From: Qipengyuania sp. SS22
GTDB lineage: Bacteria > Pseudomonadota > Alphaproteobacteria > Sphingomonadales > Sphingomonadaceae
Assembly (NCBI RefSeq): GCF_025736935.1
Contig: NZ_CP107048.1
Span: forward strand, 496,001 to 560,000
Reading direction: 5' to 3'
DNA length: 64,000 nt
The number at the start of each line of letters is the position of its first letter. Within the stretch, counting starts at the first letter, position 1. Shown piece by piece: positions 25,051 through 34,427 of the stretch. The translations under genes and the position numbers were made by a program. The notes under the pieces are model-generated. The model did not search any database and was not told where the DNA came from. It saw only the letters and a list, made by a program, of their open reading frames with translations.

Positions 25051-26613
25051 CTAGCGCGCTGCCTCCTGCTCGGCGACCATCCGCGCGACGTCGGCGAGCA
25101 ATTGCGGCGCGTCGTAAACGATCCCGTCCTTGATGGTCCAGCGCACCCCGCCGACCTGCTCGATTGCCCCGGTCTCGCGATTGAGCCGCGTATGGCCGGT
25201 GCCATAGAGCACCTTGAGATTGGCCAGCGGGTTCTCGGGCACGATCACCAGGTCGGCCAGCTGTCCCACTGCAATCCGGCCCATCGGCGGCTCCTCGCCC
25301 TGCGGCTCGTACAGTTCGCGCGCCCCGTCGAGAGTGGCCGCGCGAATGACGGCAAGCGGCGAAAGTCCTGCCTCGCGCAGCATTTCCAGCTCGCCGATAT
25401 AGGCGAAGCCCCATGTCTGGTAGATATAGCCCGGGTCGGAACCCGCAGTGACGCGCCCGCCGCGATCGTGAAAATCCTTCGTCAGCGCGAACCACTTGGC
25501 GTAGAAATTCCGCCAGGCGACCTCGTCCTCGCTGGTCCAGTCCTTGTAATAGCTCCCATGATTGGTTGCGTTGGGCGCGTAGAAATCCATCAGCGAGGGC
25601 AACGTATATTGAGCATGCCAATCCAAGCCGCGCGCACGCATCACGTCGCGGCTGGCGGCGTAGATGTTGAAGGTCGGGCTCAGCGTAACGCCGTTCTCGA
25701 TCAGCAGGTCGACGTAATCGTCCCACATCTCGCTACCCGGCTCGACGGCCTGCGGGGCGAGCCGGGCTACCCAGGCGAACCGCGATTGCTCGTCGAAGTA
25801 GTTGTAGTCCTCGGGGTAATAGGGGAGCGCGCCGTCCTTCAGCAGGCTTTCGAAATGGCCATAGAAATGCGTGACGTCGTCGAGCCCGAGTTCAACCGCC
25901 TTGCGCGCGTTGACCTCGGCCGCCCCGGTTTGCGCGAGATGCGCGACGGTGCCCATCTGCTGCTTCTCCGCCTCGTCGAAGGCAGCCGCGAAGACTTCCG
26001 GCGAATAGCCGTTGAAGAATTTGACGCCCCAATAGCCCTGCGCCTTGGCCCAGCGGACCCATTCGCGCGCACCGGCAGGGGTGTCGGGGGTTCCGCGCGA
26101 CCATTTGTCGCCAAAGACGGCGTAGGGGATCAGCCGCGGCGCGGTGATGGTATTCGCGGCGCTGCGGCGCGCGTCGGACAGGTCGGGGGTATCCGGGCCG
26201 AAGTAGAAGCTCACCCCGCGCACCGTGGTCACCCCATGCGCGAGCCACAGCTTGTAGCCATAGGATGGCTGCGGCGCCTTCGACGCATCGCCATTATGGC
26301 CATGCACATCGACGAAGCCGGGCAGGACATACATGCCTTGCGCATCGACCACGCGCTGCGCGGATTGCGCCTCATCAGCCGGAGCACCGCCGGGATAGAG
26401 CGCAGCGATGCGATTGCCTTCGACCATGATGTCGATCGGTCCGGCGGGCGGGGCACCGCTGCCCTCGATTACGGTGGCGCCGCGGATCAGCAGCTTGCCA
26501 AAGGGCCCTTCGCCCTCGTCGGCGGTGCGCGCCGGGACCGGTTCCATCTGCGCGGCCAACGGGATCGTCACCATCATGGCCGCAGCGGCCAGCGCGTATT
26601 TCCAGGCTTTCAT
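25051..26613 (-). CDS. Exported amidohydrolase family protein
   Basis: A 520-residue metal-dependent hydrolase. It has a signal peptide (MKAWKYALAAAAMMVTIPLAAQ), a beta-sandwich start LLIRGATVIEGSG, the metal-binding HxH at 104 and 106 in FVDVHGHNGD, downstream His residues in VAHLAQTG and THFYGHFES, and TAGSDPG with the late Asp. The layout fits periplasmic imidazolonepropionase/prolidase-like amidohydrolases; substrate unknown. The start at 26613 follows GAGAGGGAATGC; the longer open frame to 27273 is antisense to the SIMPL gene. Divergent from that gene. Confidence 0.85.
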   Translation of the reverse strand: MKAWKYALAAAAMMVTIPLAAQMEPVPARTADEGEGPFGKLLIRGATVIEGSGAPPAGPIDIMVEGNRIAALYPGGAPADEAQSAQRVVDAQGMYVLPGFVDVHGHNGDASKAPQPSYGYKLWLAHGVTTVRGVSFYFGPDTPDLSDARRSAANTITAPRLIPYAVFGDKWSRGTPDTPAGAREWVRWAKAQGYWGVKFFNGYSPEVFAAAFDEAEKQQMGTVAHLAQTGAAEVNARKAVELGLDDVTHFYGHFESLLKDGALPYYPEDYNYFDEQSRFAWVARLAPQAVEPGSEMWDDYVDLLIENGVTLSPTFNIYAASRDVMRARGLDWHAQYTLPSLMDFYAPNATNHGSYYKDWTSEDEVAWRNFYAKWFALTKDFHDRGGRVTAGSDPGYIYQTWGFAYIGELEMLREAGLSPLAVIRAATLDGARELYEPQGEEPPMGRIAVGQLADLVIVPENPLANLKVLYGTGHTRLNRETGAIEQVGGVRWTIKDGIVYDAPQLLADVARMVAEQEAAR

Positions 26614-26739
26614 GCATTCCCTCTCGATTGGCGCTATGGCTAGCGGTAAGCGCTGGCCGAGAAAAGCGGGAACCCATCCGTTCAGCAAGCCGTAAAGCTG
26701 CAAAGCCGATATTCCGCTCGACAAATGAGGAGCAAGCCC

Positions 26740-27459
26740 ATGATCCGTTTCGCTATTCCCGCGCTGGCCATTGCCGCCACCGCTTCGCAGGTACAGGCCG
26801 CACAAGTCCAGATCGCCAGCCAGGGGCCGGTGGTCGAACTGTCTGTGAGCGAGACCGTCGATGCCAAGCCCGATATCGTCGACATCAGCGCGGGCGTAAC
26901 CAGCCAGGCACGCACCGCAGTCGAGGCTATGCAGATCAATGCGCGCGAAATGACCGCGGTGATCGATCGCATCAAAGCGCTTGGTATCGATGAAGACGAT
27001 ATCCAGACGACCGGAATCAATCTCGGCGCGCAATATGACTACGACCAGTCGACCCGCAAGCAGGTGTTCCGCGGCTATCAGGCTTCCAATCGCGTGAGCG
27101 TGACCTTGCGCGACGTGAAGCGGGCGGGTGAGGTGCTCGACGCGCTGGTCGCTGCCGGTGCGACCGATATCGGCGGACCGCGTTTCTCGCTCGATGATGA
27201 CAGCCCCGCGCGCGCACAGGCCCGCAAGGCGGCCTTCGACAAGGCGAGGGCGCAGGCCGAGGAATATGCGCAATGGTCGGGTTTTGGCGGCGTAAGGCTG
27301 CTCGAAGTCAGCGAATCCGTAGCTTCGAGCGGACCGATGCCCTTTGCCGAATCGGATGCGCGCCAGGCGATCAAGGTCTCGGCTGCACCGACGCCGGTCG
27401 AGCCGGGCCTGGTGGGCACGATGGTTTCGCTGACCGTCAAGTTCGAGATGACCCGTTAG
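26740..27459 (+). CDS. SIMPL domain (DUF541) exported protein
   Basis: A 239-residue periplasmic protein: signal peptide MIRFAIPALAIAATASQVQA, then the SIMPL/DUF541 fold with VELSVSETVDAKPD, the helical ALGIDEDDIQTTGINL segment typical of the family, and GYQASNRVSVTLRD. Relatives form oligomeric rings, and E. coli YggE is linked to oxidative stress; function unresolved. The start at 26740 is preferred because GAGGAG lies 7 nt upstream; an ATG at 26725 precedes that site. Divergent from the amidohydrolase. Confidence 0.87.
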   Translation: MIRFAIPALAIAATASQVQAAQVQIASQGPVVELSVSETVDAKPDIVDISAGVTSQARTAVEAMQINAREMTAVIDRIKALGIDEDDIQTTGINLGAQYDYDQSTRKQVFRGYQASNRVSVTLRDVKRAGEVLDALVAAGATDIGGPRFSLDDDSPARAQARKAAFDKARAQAEEYAQWSGFGGVRLLEVSESVASSGPMPFAESDARQAIKVSAAPTPVEPGLVGTMVSLTVKFEMTR

Positions 27460-27526
27460 GCTGCATGAACGCCACCACGGATATTCAGTCCTTGTTCAAT
27501 GCCCCGAGGCTAGGCAGGATCGCATC

Positions 27527-27832
27527 ATGAAGCGCATTTTCGCCTCTTTCCTCGCCTTGGGGCTCGTCGCGAGCCCCATCATGGCTGCGCCCGCGTTTGC
27601 CCAGCCGCGTTCCGAACAGGGCGAGGCGCGGCGCGAAATGAGTGCGGGCAATATCCTGCAGTTACGCGATATCGAGGCACGTATCCTGCCCACTATGCGC
27701 GGGGCGGAATATCTTGGCCCGGCGTACGATTCGACCGCGATGGCCTACCGCCTGAAGTTCATCAAGGAAGGCCGCGTGATGTATGTCGATGTCGATGCGC
27801 GCACCGGCAAGGTACTCCGGCGCAGTCGCTGA
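27527..27832 (+). CDS. Small exported PepSY-like protein
   Basis: A 101-residue protein with a signal peptide ending near APAFAQ. A short mature domain (ILQLRDIEARILP ... AYRLKFIKEGRVMYVDVDARTGKVLRR) has the beta-alpha-beta signature of a single PepSY unit. Immediately downstream are an OmpR-family regulator and its sensor kinase, a common partnership in which the PepSY protein is a target or periplasmic modulator of the pair. Two TTCA elements 11 bp apart (27484, 27495) lie just upstream and could be a regulator site. Confidence 0.78.
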   Translation: MKRIFASFLALGLVASPIMAAPAFAQPRSEQGEARREMSAGNILQLRDIEARILPTMRGAEYLGPAYDSTAMAYRLKFIKEGRVMYVDVDARTGKVLRRSR

Positions 27833-27851
27833 TTTGCCCCGGCGAAACTCC

Positions 27852-27882
27852 GTTCAGGTTGACGCGTTCATCTACATGAACG
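27852..27882. promoter_or_regulatory. Repeated GTTCA elements and dyad before the response regulator gene
   Basis: GTTCA occurs at 27852 and 27866. The second copy is also the left arm of a perfect dyad CGTTCAT-ctac-ATGAACG (27865-27882). The block ends 34 bp before the regulator ATG and could be an autoregulatory site for this OmpR-family protein. Confidence 0.35.
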
Positions 27883-27916
27883 AAACGCGCTCCAAACAAT
27901 CCGAGGACGGACATTT

Positions 27917-28594
27917 ATGCGGATCCTGATCGTCGAGGATGAGCCCACCCTGGGCCAGCAACTCAAGTCGACGCTCGAGCAGAACGGCTATGCGGTGGAT
28001 TTGTCCACCGATGGCGAAGACGGCCATTTTCTGGGCAGCACCGAGGATTACGACGCAGTGATTCTCGATCTCGGCCTGCCCGAGATCGACGGGCTGACCG
28101 TTCTCGGCATGTGGCGCAAGGAAGGCCGCAAGTTCCCCGTCCTGGTCCTGACCGCGCGCGACAGTTGGTCGGACAAGGTCGCGGGCCTCGATGCAGGCGC
28201 GGACGATTACCTCGCTAAGCCGTTCCAGACCGAAGAACTGATCGCCCGCCTGCGCGCACTGATCCGCCGCGCTTCGGGCAATACGTCGAGCGAACTGACC
28301 GCCGGCAATGTCCGGCTGGACACGCGCTCGGGCCGCGTCACGCTCAAGGGTGAACCGGTCAAGCTGACCGCGCAGGAATACAAGCTGCTCAGCTATCTGA
28401 TGCACCACAAGGGCAAGGTGGTCAGCCGCACCGAGCTGATCGAGCATATTTACGATCAGGATTTCGACCGCGATTCGAACACGATCGAGGTCTTCGTCAC
28501 GCGCATCCGCAAGAAGCTGGGTGCCGAAGTAATCACGACGATCCGTGGACTCGGATATAGTCTCGACGACCCCGCCGACCAGCCGCGCGCCTGA
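27917..28594 (+). CDS. OmpR/PhoP-family response regulator
   Basis: A 225-residue regulator. The receiver domain has acidic EDE at 7-9, phospho-acceptor Asp51 in AVILDLGLPE, TARD near 83 and the conserved Lys in AKPFQ. The C-terminal winged helix has LTAQEYKLLSYL and IEVFVTRIRKKLG ... TIRGLGYSL. It pairs with the sensor kinase 16 bp downstream. Resembles PhoP/FeuP-type systems; the signal is unknown. Confidence 0.93.
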   Translation: MRILIVEDEPTLGQQLKSTLEQNGYAVDLSTDGEDGHFLGSTEDYDAVILDLGLPEIDGLTVLGMWRKEGRKFPVLVLTARDSWSDKVAGLDAGADDYLAKPFQTEELIARLRALIRRASGNTSSELTAGNVRLDTRSGRVTLKGEPVKLTAQEYKLLSYLMHHKGKVVSRTELIEHIYDQDFDRDSNTIEVFVTRIRKKLGAEVITTIRGLGYSLDDPADQPRA

Positions 28595-28610
28595 CGCTGC
28601 GCCCGGCACG

Positions 28611-30023
28611 GTGCTGAAGGTCGGGAAACCCCCGCCGCCAGACCCTGCTGCCGACAGCCCGGTGACCCTCGCCGCACCGCCCGCGAAGCGCAGCCTTGCG
28701 CGGCGCATGATGGCGATCGCCGCGCTATGGATCGGCGTGCTCCTGCTCGGCGGCGGATTTGCGCTCGATCGCACGCTGGTGCGGCTGGTCGAGGACAATT
28801 TCGATGAACAGCTCGAATACGTCCAGACTGCTCTGATTACCTCGGCCGAGATCGACAGCTTCGGCGATGTGCAGCTCTACCGCTCGCTTGGCGATCAACG
28901 GTTTCTCGAACCCAATAGCGGCGTCTACTGGCAGATCACCGGCGAGGGACATCAGCCGTTTCCAAGCCGTAGCCTGTGGGATCGCAGCCTGACGGTCGAA
29001 GGCGATCACATCGACAATGAGCCGCATTTCTACAACTCGAACCAGTTCGAGAACGAACCCCTGCGGATCGTCGAACGGACCGTGATCCTGCCCGATAGCG
29101 ACACGCGCTGGACCTTCGCGGTTGCCTCCGCCCGCGACGAACTCGATTACCAGATCACGCGGATCCGCTCGATCCTGGTCTGGAGTTTTGCCGCCCTGGC
29201 GCTAGGCCTTCTGGCGATGGCGATGCTGCAAAGTTGGTACGGCCTTTCGCCGCTGCGGCGCGTGCGCAACGCAATCCAGGCCATGCGCACCCACGGCACC
29301 AACCGGATCACCGACCCGCTCCCGCTCGAGGTCGAACCGCTGGTCGATGAAATCAACGCGCTGCTCGCACATACCGAACAGCAGGCCGAGGAAGCGCGGA
29401 TGCATGCGGGTAATCTGGCGCATGCGCTCAAGACCCCGCTAACGGTGCTTACCAATGCGGCCACCGCGCACGATCCGCGGCTGTCCGACCTCGTCTGCCG
29501 CGAAACCAAGACCATGCAGCGTCATGTCGAACATCACCTGGCGCGCGCCCGCGCGGTGGGCCGCCGCGCCAGCGGCCATGCGCGCGCCGAGGTCTGGCCG
29601 AGCGCCGAAAGCGTTCTGCGCGCGGTTACCCGTATTTACGAAGAAACCCGCTTCGACCTCGACGGGAATCGCGATGCCGTGGTCTCGATGGAACGGCAGG
29701 ATCTCGATGAAATCCTCGGCAATCTGATCGAGAATGCCGCCAAATACGGCGGGGGCAGCGTATTCGTCACGATCGATGCCGATCCGGCAGCCAGCCGCTG
29801 CATCATCTGGATCGAGGATGACGGTATCGGTATCCCCGAAAGCGAACGGCCGCGTATCTTCGACCGCGGTGCACGGCTCGACACGGGCAAGCCCGGAACC
29901 GGACTCGGCCTCGCCATCGTGCGCGATGTGGTCGAGATATACGGCGGCTCGGTCGAACTGGGCGAGAGCGAGGATCTGGGCGGCCTGCTGGTCAAGCTCA
30001 CCCTGCCGCGCAGCGCGCTGTAA
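28611..30023 (+). CDS. Membrane sensor histidine kinase, PhoQ-like
   Basis: About 470 residues. The first membrane helix is MMAIAALWIGVLLLGGGFAL, then a ~115-residue periplasmic sensor rich in acidic residues, a second helix (FAALALGLLAMAMLQSW) and a HAMP-like stretch. The H-box NLAHALKTPLTVL holds the phospho-His near 271, followed by the N-box LIENAAKYGG, DDGIGIP and GTGLGLAIV. Start uncertain: a GTG at 28545 overlaps the regulator gene, while the GTG used here follows it by 16 bp. Neither has a strong ribosome site. The acidic sensor resembles PhoQ-type cation sensing (inference). Confidence 0.88.
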   Translation: MLKVGKPPPPDPAADSPVTLAAPPAKRSLARRMMAIAALWIGVLLLGGGFALDRTLVRLVEDNFDEQLEYVQTALITSAEIDSFGDVQLYRSLGDQRFLEPNSGVYWQITGEGHQPFPSRSLWDRSLTVEGDHIDNEPHFYNSNQFENEPLRIVERTVILPDSDTRWTFAVASARDELDYQITRIRSILVWSFAALALGLLAMAMLQSWYGLSPLRRVRNAIQAMRTHGTNRITDPLPLEVEPLVDEINALLAHTEQQAEEARMHAGNLAHALKTPLTVLTNAATAHDPRLSDLVCRETKTMQRHVEHHLARARAVGRRASGHARAEVWPSAESVLRAVTRIYEETRFDLDGNRDAVVSMERQDLDEILGNLIENAAKYGGGSVFVTIDADPAASRCIIWIEDDGIGIPESERPRIFDRGARLDTGKPGTGLGLAIVRDVVEIYGGSVELGESEDLGGLLVKLTLPRSAL

Positions 30024-30030
30024 ACAGGGT

Positions 30031-30327
30031 CTAGCGCCGCGCCGCGCGTTCGTGGTGGCGGATCACTTCGTCGATAATAAAGCGCAGGAATTTCTCGCTG
30101 AACTCGGGGTCTAGCTCGCTGTCTTCGGCCAACCGCCGAAGCCGCATGATCTGTTCTTGCTCGCGCGCCGGATCGGCGGGGGGCAGCGTGACCTTGGCCT
30201 TGTATTCGCCCACCGCCTGCGTGATCCGGAAACGCTCGGCGAGCATATGGATGAGCGCGGCATCGATATTGTCGATGCTTTTGCGAAAGCCGGCAAGGAC
30301 GGCATCGGGCTGTGGGGCGTCGGACAT
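30031..30327 (-). CDS. Chorismate mutase, AroQ class
   Basis: A 98-residue all-helical monofunctional enzyme converting chorismate to prephenate for Phe and Tyr synthesis. The pattern FRKSIDNIDAALIHMLAERFRIT, VGEYKA, EQEQIMRLRRLAED and FSEKFLRFIIDEVIRHHE gives the Arg, Lys and Glu positions of the AroQ active site. Convergent with the kinase gene (7-bp gap) and divergent from the polyprenyl synthase. Confidence 0.93.
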   Translation of the reverse strand: MSDAPQPDAVLAGFRKSIDNIDAALIHMLAERFRITQAVGEYKAKVTLPPADPAREQEQIMRLRRLAEDSELDPEFSEKFLRFIIDEVIRHHERAARR

Positions 30328-30392
30328 TCGATCACGCTAACAGCAAATCCCGTCTTGCCAAGAAAGCTTGGGCAGACCATGGCCAAGCCGAA

Positions 30393-31409
30393 ATGTCTGC
30401 CGACGTAATCCCCCTGAATCGCGCAGAGCCTGAGGGCTCGATCGAACCCATGCTGGCTCTCACCGCGCAGGGCATGAACCGGGTCAACCAGGTCATCCTC
30501 GATAGGATGCAAAGCGAAGTGCCGCTGATCCCGGCGCTTGCGGGGCATCTGATCGCGGGCGGGGGCAAGCGCCTGCGCCCGATGCTGACGCTCGCAGGGG
30601 CCGAACTGGTCGGCTACAGCGGCACACGCCAGCACAAGCTCGCCGCCGCGGTGGAGTTCATCCACACTGCCACGCTGCTGCACGACGATGTCGTTGACGG
30701 GTCCGACCTGCGCCGCGGCAAGGCGGCAGCCAATATCATCTATGGCAATCCCGCGACCGTGCTGGTCGGCGATTTTCTGTTCAGCCGCTCGTTCGAACTG
30801 ATGACCGAGGACGGCAGCCTCAAGGTGCTCAAGATCCTCTCGGGCGCAAGCGCGATCATTGCCGAAGGCGAGGTCGACCAGCTCACCGCGCAGCGCAAGA
30901 TCGACACAAGTGAGGAACGCTACCTCAATATCATCCGCGCCAAGACCGCAGCGCTGTTTGCCGCGGCCAGCCGGATTGCCGCGGTCATTGCCGAGTGCAG
31001 CGACGAACAGGAGCAGGCGCTCGACGAATACGGTCGCAATCTCGGCGTTGCATTCCAGCTGGTCGACGACGCGCTCGATTACGATTCGAACGCCGCCACC
31101 ATGGGCAAGGATCGCGGCGACGATTTCCGCGAGGGCAAAATGACGCTGCCCGTCATCCTCGCCTATGCCCGCGGCAACGAGGAAGAGCGCGCCTTTTGGA
31201 AAGCGGCGATCGGCGGTTTCCGGACGAGCGACGATGACCTCGAACAGGCAATTGCACTGATCGATCGCCATAGCGCGGTCGACGATACCAAACTGCGCGC
31301 GCGGCACTTCGCCCAGCGGGCGATCGATGCGCTGTCGATCTTCCCTGACAGCACTGCTCGCCAAGCGATGACGCAGGCGGCGCTGTTCGCGGTAGCGCGC
31401 GGGTACTGA
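30393..31409 (+). CDS. ispB: Polyprenyl diphosphate synthase (octaprenyl-type, ubiquinone side chain)
   Basis: A 338-residue trans-prenyltransferase. The first aspartate motif is LLHDDVVD (D98, D99, D102) and the second LVDDALDYD (D225, D226, D229). GGGKRLRP near 57-64 is the substrate-binding lysine/arginine block. It extends farnesyl diphosphate with isopentenyl diphosphate to the long chain used for ubiquinone. Chain length is not certain from sequence; alphaproteobacteria usually make Q-10, so decaprenyl is equally possible. The start at 30393 yields the common MSADVIPLN opening; the site upstream is weak. Confidence 0.88.
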   Translation: MSADVIPLNRAEPEGSIEPMLALTAQGMNRVNQVILDRMQSEVPLIPALAGHLIAGGGKRLRPMLTLAGAELVGYSGTRQHKLAAAVEFIHTATLLHDDVVDGSDLRRGKAAANIIYGNPATVLVGDFLFSRSFELMTEDGSLKVLKILSGASAIIAEGEVDQLTAQRKIDTSEERYLNIIRAKTAALFAAASRIAAVIAECSDEQEQALDEYGRNLGVAFQLVDDALDYDSNAATMGKDRGDDFREGKMTLPVILAYARGNEEERAFWKAAIGGFRTSDDDLEQAIALIDRHSAVDDTKLRARHFAQRAIDALSIFPDSTARQAMTQAALFAVARGY

Positions 31410-31429
31410 TCCGTCCTAGGGCCGCTGGC

Positions 31430-33853
31430 GTGCCCGCATTGCCGATCCTCTCCGTAATTCCCGAATTGCTCGGCGCACTGCGTGAGCAGACTGGTGCCGT
31501 GCTGGTTGCGCCGCCCGGCGCGGGCAAGACCACCGCGGTCGCACCCGCGCTGCTCGACCAGGACTGGTGCAGCGGCACGATCATCCTGACTTCGCCGCGC
31601 CGGGTTGCCGCCCGCGCCGTGGCCGAGCGGATGGCCGAAACGCTGGGGGAGAAACCCGGCGAAACGATCGGCTATCTCAGCCGCCTCGACAGCAAGCGTT
31701 CGGCACGAACTCGCGTGCTCGTCGTGACCGAGGCCATTTTCGTAAACACGATCCTCGCCGATCCGGAATTGTCCGGCATATCGACAGTGCTGTTCGACGA
31801 AGCGCACGAACGTCATCTCGACAGCGATCTGGGGCTGGCGCTCGCGCTCGAAAGCCGCGCCGTGTTGCGCGAGAATTTGCGCGTGCTGGTCATGTCGGCG
31901 ACCATCGACGGCAGCCGCTTTGCGCGCCTGCTGGGCGAAGAGGCACCGGTCATAAAAAGCGCTGGCCGGGCATATCCGCTGCGGATCGAATGGCTCGGCT
32001 CGTCGCCGCAGGTCGCGGTCGAGGACGCCATGACGCAGGCCATTGGCACCGCTTGGCGGCAGGAAGAGGGCGACATCCTCGCCTTCCTGCCTGGTGTCCG
32101 CGAGATCGAGCGAACACGCGAGCGGCTCGAAGCGCGGCTGCCCGCTGCGCTTCTCCTGCCGCTGCACGGACAGGTCGATCCGGCGGGCCAGCGCGCGGCC
32201 ATCAAACGCGATCCCGGGGGGCGGCGCAGGATCGTACTCGCAACTGCGATCGCTGAAACTTCGCTGACGCTCGACGGTGTTTCGGTGGTGGTCGATGCGG
32301 GACTGTCGCGGAGGGCCGAATTCGACCGGGCCGCGGGGACGACGCATCTGGTAACGCATCGTGCCAGTCAGGCGGCGGCGGCGCAACGTGCCGGACGCGC
32401 AGCGCGGCAGGGGCCGGGCGTGGCTTACCGTTTGTGGGAGGAAGCGGGGCATGCCGGGCGGCCCGCCTATGATCCGCCCGAAATGGTTACGGCCGACCTT
32501 GCTCCGCTGGTGCTGGCGCTGGCGCAATGGGGCAGCGGCGATCCTGCGGACCTCGCATGGCTCGATCCACCCCCGGAAGCTTCGGTCGGCGCGGCGCGGC
32601 AAATGCTGGCGGCGCTGGACGCGCTGGATGAAACCGGCCGGATTACGCCGCGTGGCAGCAAGCTCGCGCAATTGCCGCTCGACCCGCAGGGTGCGGCGAC
32701 CGTGCTGTTCGGGGCCGAGCATGGCGCAGCCGAACAGGCCGCGCGGCTGGCGCTGTTGCTGCAGGAACGCGGGCTGGGTGGTCGGGGTGAGGATCTGGAA
32801 GCGCGCCTCACGCGCTGGAATGCCGATCGCAGCCGCCGGGCCGATGCCAGTCGCAAGCTGGCTGGGCGATGGGCCAAGCGCGCCGCCGACCTTGCCGATC
32901 GGGTTTCGACCGGCAATGCGCCGCCGCCAGCGATCCTTCTGGCAGCAGGGCGGCCTGAATTCATTGCCAAGCGGCGCGATGCCAGCGGCGAACAGTGGCT
33001 CGCAGCAGGGGGCAGGGGCTTCGTCCTCGATCCGACTTCCCCGCTCGCCCGCGCGGCGTTCATGGTGGTGGGCGATGCGCAGGGGCAAGCCAAGGGCGCG
33101 CGGATAACCTCGGGTATTGCTCTGGAAGAAATCGAGCTGGAACGCTGGCTTCCTGACCGTATCGAGCGCCGACAGGTCCTGCGCTGGACGGGGGACCGGG
33201 TCGAGGCCTTGCTCGAACGCAGGCTCGGCGCGATCACGCTGGCGCGCGGTCCCGATCCCGCTCCCGATCCCAGCGCGATTGTGGATATGCTTGTGGACAA
33301 GGCTCTGGAAAACCCTGCGAAACTGCTCCCGCAAGCGCTGCTCGCCAGGGCCGGTTATGCAGGCGTCGAAAGCCTTTCGAGCGCGGGCCTTGCCGCCACC
33401 GCCGATGTGTGGCTGGCACCTTTGCTTAAGGGCAGGCGTGATCTGGCGGTGCCAAAGGGCAGGCTGGTCGACGTCGCGCTCGGGCAGATCGATTGGGACA
33501 GCCGCCAACGGCTCGATCGGCTGGCGCCTCGCGCTTTCACCTCGCCCGCGGGGACCACTCACGAGATCGACTACGTTGGCGATGACGCGCCGAGCGTAGA
33601 GGTGCGCGTGCAGGCGCTGTTCGGGCTGGAGCGCCATCCTATGGTCGGCAACACGCCGCTGCTGCTCAAGCTAACCAGCCCGGCGGGGCGACCGATCCAG
33701 TCGACACGCGATCTGCCCGGCTTCTGGCGGGGAAGCTGGGCCGAAGTGCGCAAGGAAATGAAGGGGCGCTATCCCAAACATCGCTGGCCCGAGGAACCCT
33801 GGACCGAAGCGCCAAGTTTGAAGACCAAGAACGCCTTCGACCGCTCGCGCTAG
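31430..33853 (+). CDS. hrpB: ATP-dependent helicase HrpB
   Basis: An 807-residue DEAH/RHA RNA helicase. Walker A PPGAGKTT near 28-35, motif Ia LTSPRRVAARAVAERM, DEAH (FDEAHERH near 123-130), SAT (MSATIDG), motif VI QRAGRAARQGPG near 320-331, and the C-terminal HrpB domain to the end (WPEEPWTEAPS). It starts at GTG 31430, 20 bp after the polyprenyl synthase, possibly in the same transcript. Cellular role in most bacteria is undefined. Confidence 0.93.
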   Translation: MPALPILSVIPELLGALREQTGAVLVAPPGAGKTTAVAPALLDQDWCSGTIILTSPRRVAARAVAERMAETLGEKPGETIGYLSRLDSKRSARTRVLVVTEAIFVNTILADPELSGISTVLFDEAHERHLDSDLGLALALESRAVLRENLRVLVMSATIDGSRFARLLGEEAPVIKSAGRAYPLRIEWLGSSPQVAVEDAMTQAIGTAWRQEEGDILAFLPGVREIERTRERLEARLPAALLLPLHGQVDPAGQRAAIKRDPGGRRRIVLATAIAETSLTLDGVSVVVDAGLSRRAEFDRAAGTTHLVTHRASQAAAAQRAGRAARQGPGVAYRLWEEAGHAGRPAYDPPEMVTADLAPLVLALAQWGSGDPADLAWLDPPPEASVGAARQMLAALDALDETGRITPRGSKLAQLPLDPQGAATVLFGAEHGAAEQAARLALLLQERGLGGRGEDLEARLTRWNADRSRRADASRKLAGRWAKRAADLADRVSTGNAPPPAILLAAGRPEFIAKRRDASGEQWLAAGGRGFVLDPTSPLARAAFMVVGDAQGQAKGARITSGIALEEIELERWLPDRIERRQVLRWTGDRVEALLERRLGAITLARGPDPAPDPSAIVDMLVDKALENPAKLLPQALLARAGYAGVESLSSAGLAATADVWLAPLLKGRRDLAVPKGRLVDVALGQIDWDSRQRLDRLAPRAFTSPAGTTHEIDYVGDDAPSVEVRVQALFGLERHPMVGNTPLLLKLTSPAGRPIQSTRDLPGFWRGSWAEVRKEMKGRYPKHRWPEEPWTEAPSLKTKNAFDRSR

Positions 33854-33958
33854 TTGACTTCCACGCCGAAGGCGAGGCAAGGGCGGGGCCTGTTTAGGAC
33901 TCATGCGAGGTAGCCAAGCGACGGGTGTTCCCACCCGGCGTCTGAAGGATCGAGAGAA

Positions 33959-34237
33959 ATGTCAGCACGTATCTACCAGCGACCGAAAAACGCCATGCAG
34001 TCCGGCAGGGCGCGGACCGATGAATGGGTGCTCGAATTCGAGCAGTCCGAAGCGCGCCAGGCCGATCCGCTGATGGGTTGGACCGGCAGCGGCGATACGC
34101 AGGCACAAGTCCAGCTGACCTTCCCAAGCAAGGAAGAGGCGAAGGCCTACGCCGAGAAATACGACATTGTAGCGCGCATCCACGCGACTCCTGCCAAGAG
34201 CCTCAAGCTGCAGGCCTACGCCGACAATTTTCGGTAA
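33959..34237 (+). CDS. NDUFS4-like accessory subunit of complex I (ETC complex I subunit)
   Basis: A 92-residue protein matching the NDUFS4/18-kDa family that alphaproteobacteria share with mitochondria. It opens ARIYQRPKNAMQSG, then WVLEFEQSEARQADPLMGWTGSGD, FPSKEEAKAYAEKYDI and a basic tail KSLKLQAYADNFR. It is expected to sit at the peripheral arm of NADH:ubiquinone oxidoreductase near the NADH site. Monocistronic, between hrpB and the SRP RNA gene. Confidence 0.92.
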   Translation: MSARIYQRPKNAMQSGRARTDEWVLEFEQSEARQADPLMGWTGSGDTQAQVQLTFPSKEEAKAYAEKYDIVARIHATPAKSLKLQAYADNFR

Positions 34238-34274
34238 TTGATTTTTATCGCTCCCGCCGCCATATGGCGCGCCG

Positions 34275-34365
34275 GGAGTCGGTCGGACGTTTGCGTTCGC
34301 TCACCGGGTCAGGTCCGGAAGGAAGCAGCCCAGGTGGATTGCGGCGGGTCGGCCGGCTCCTTTTT
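34275..34365 (+). ncRNA. ffs: Small signal recognition particle RNA (4.5S) with terminator
   Basis: The SRP Alu-less hairpin is clear. The conserved apical domain around TCAGGTCCGGAAGGAAGCAG (34309-34328) is the Ffh-binding site. The outer stem GGAGTCGG (34275-34282) pairs with CCGGCTCC (34353-34360), and five T (34361-34365) follow as terminator. Precise 5' end is approximate. It lies directly upstream of dnaX, a common bacterial arrangement. Confidence 0.92.
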
Positions 34366-34427
34366 CACCCACAATTCGTATGCGCCATGGCATGACTTTT
34401 GCCGCGCCAGTGCCTACCTAGTCGGGC

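Noticed and set aside
31163..33637. 824-codon minus-strand frame opposite ispB and hrpB
   Set aside because: Antisense shadow of two genes with clear catalytic motifs; it has the Arg/Gln-rich composition typical of complementary GC-rich frames.
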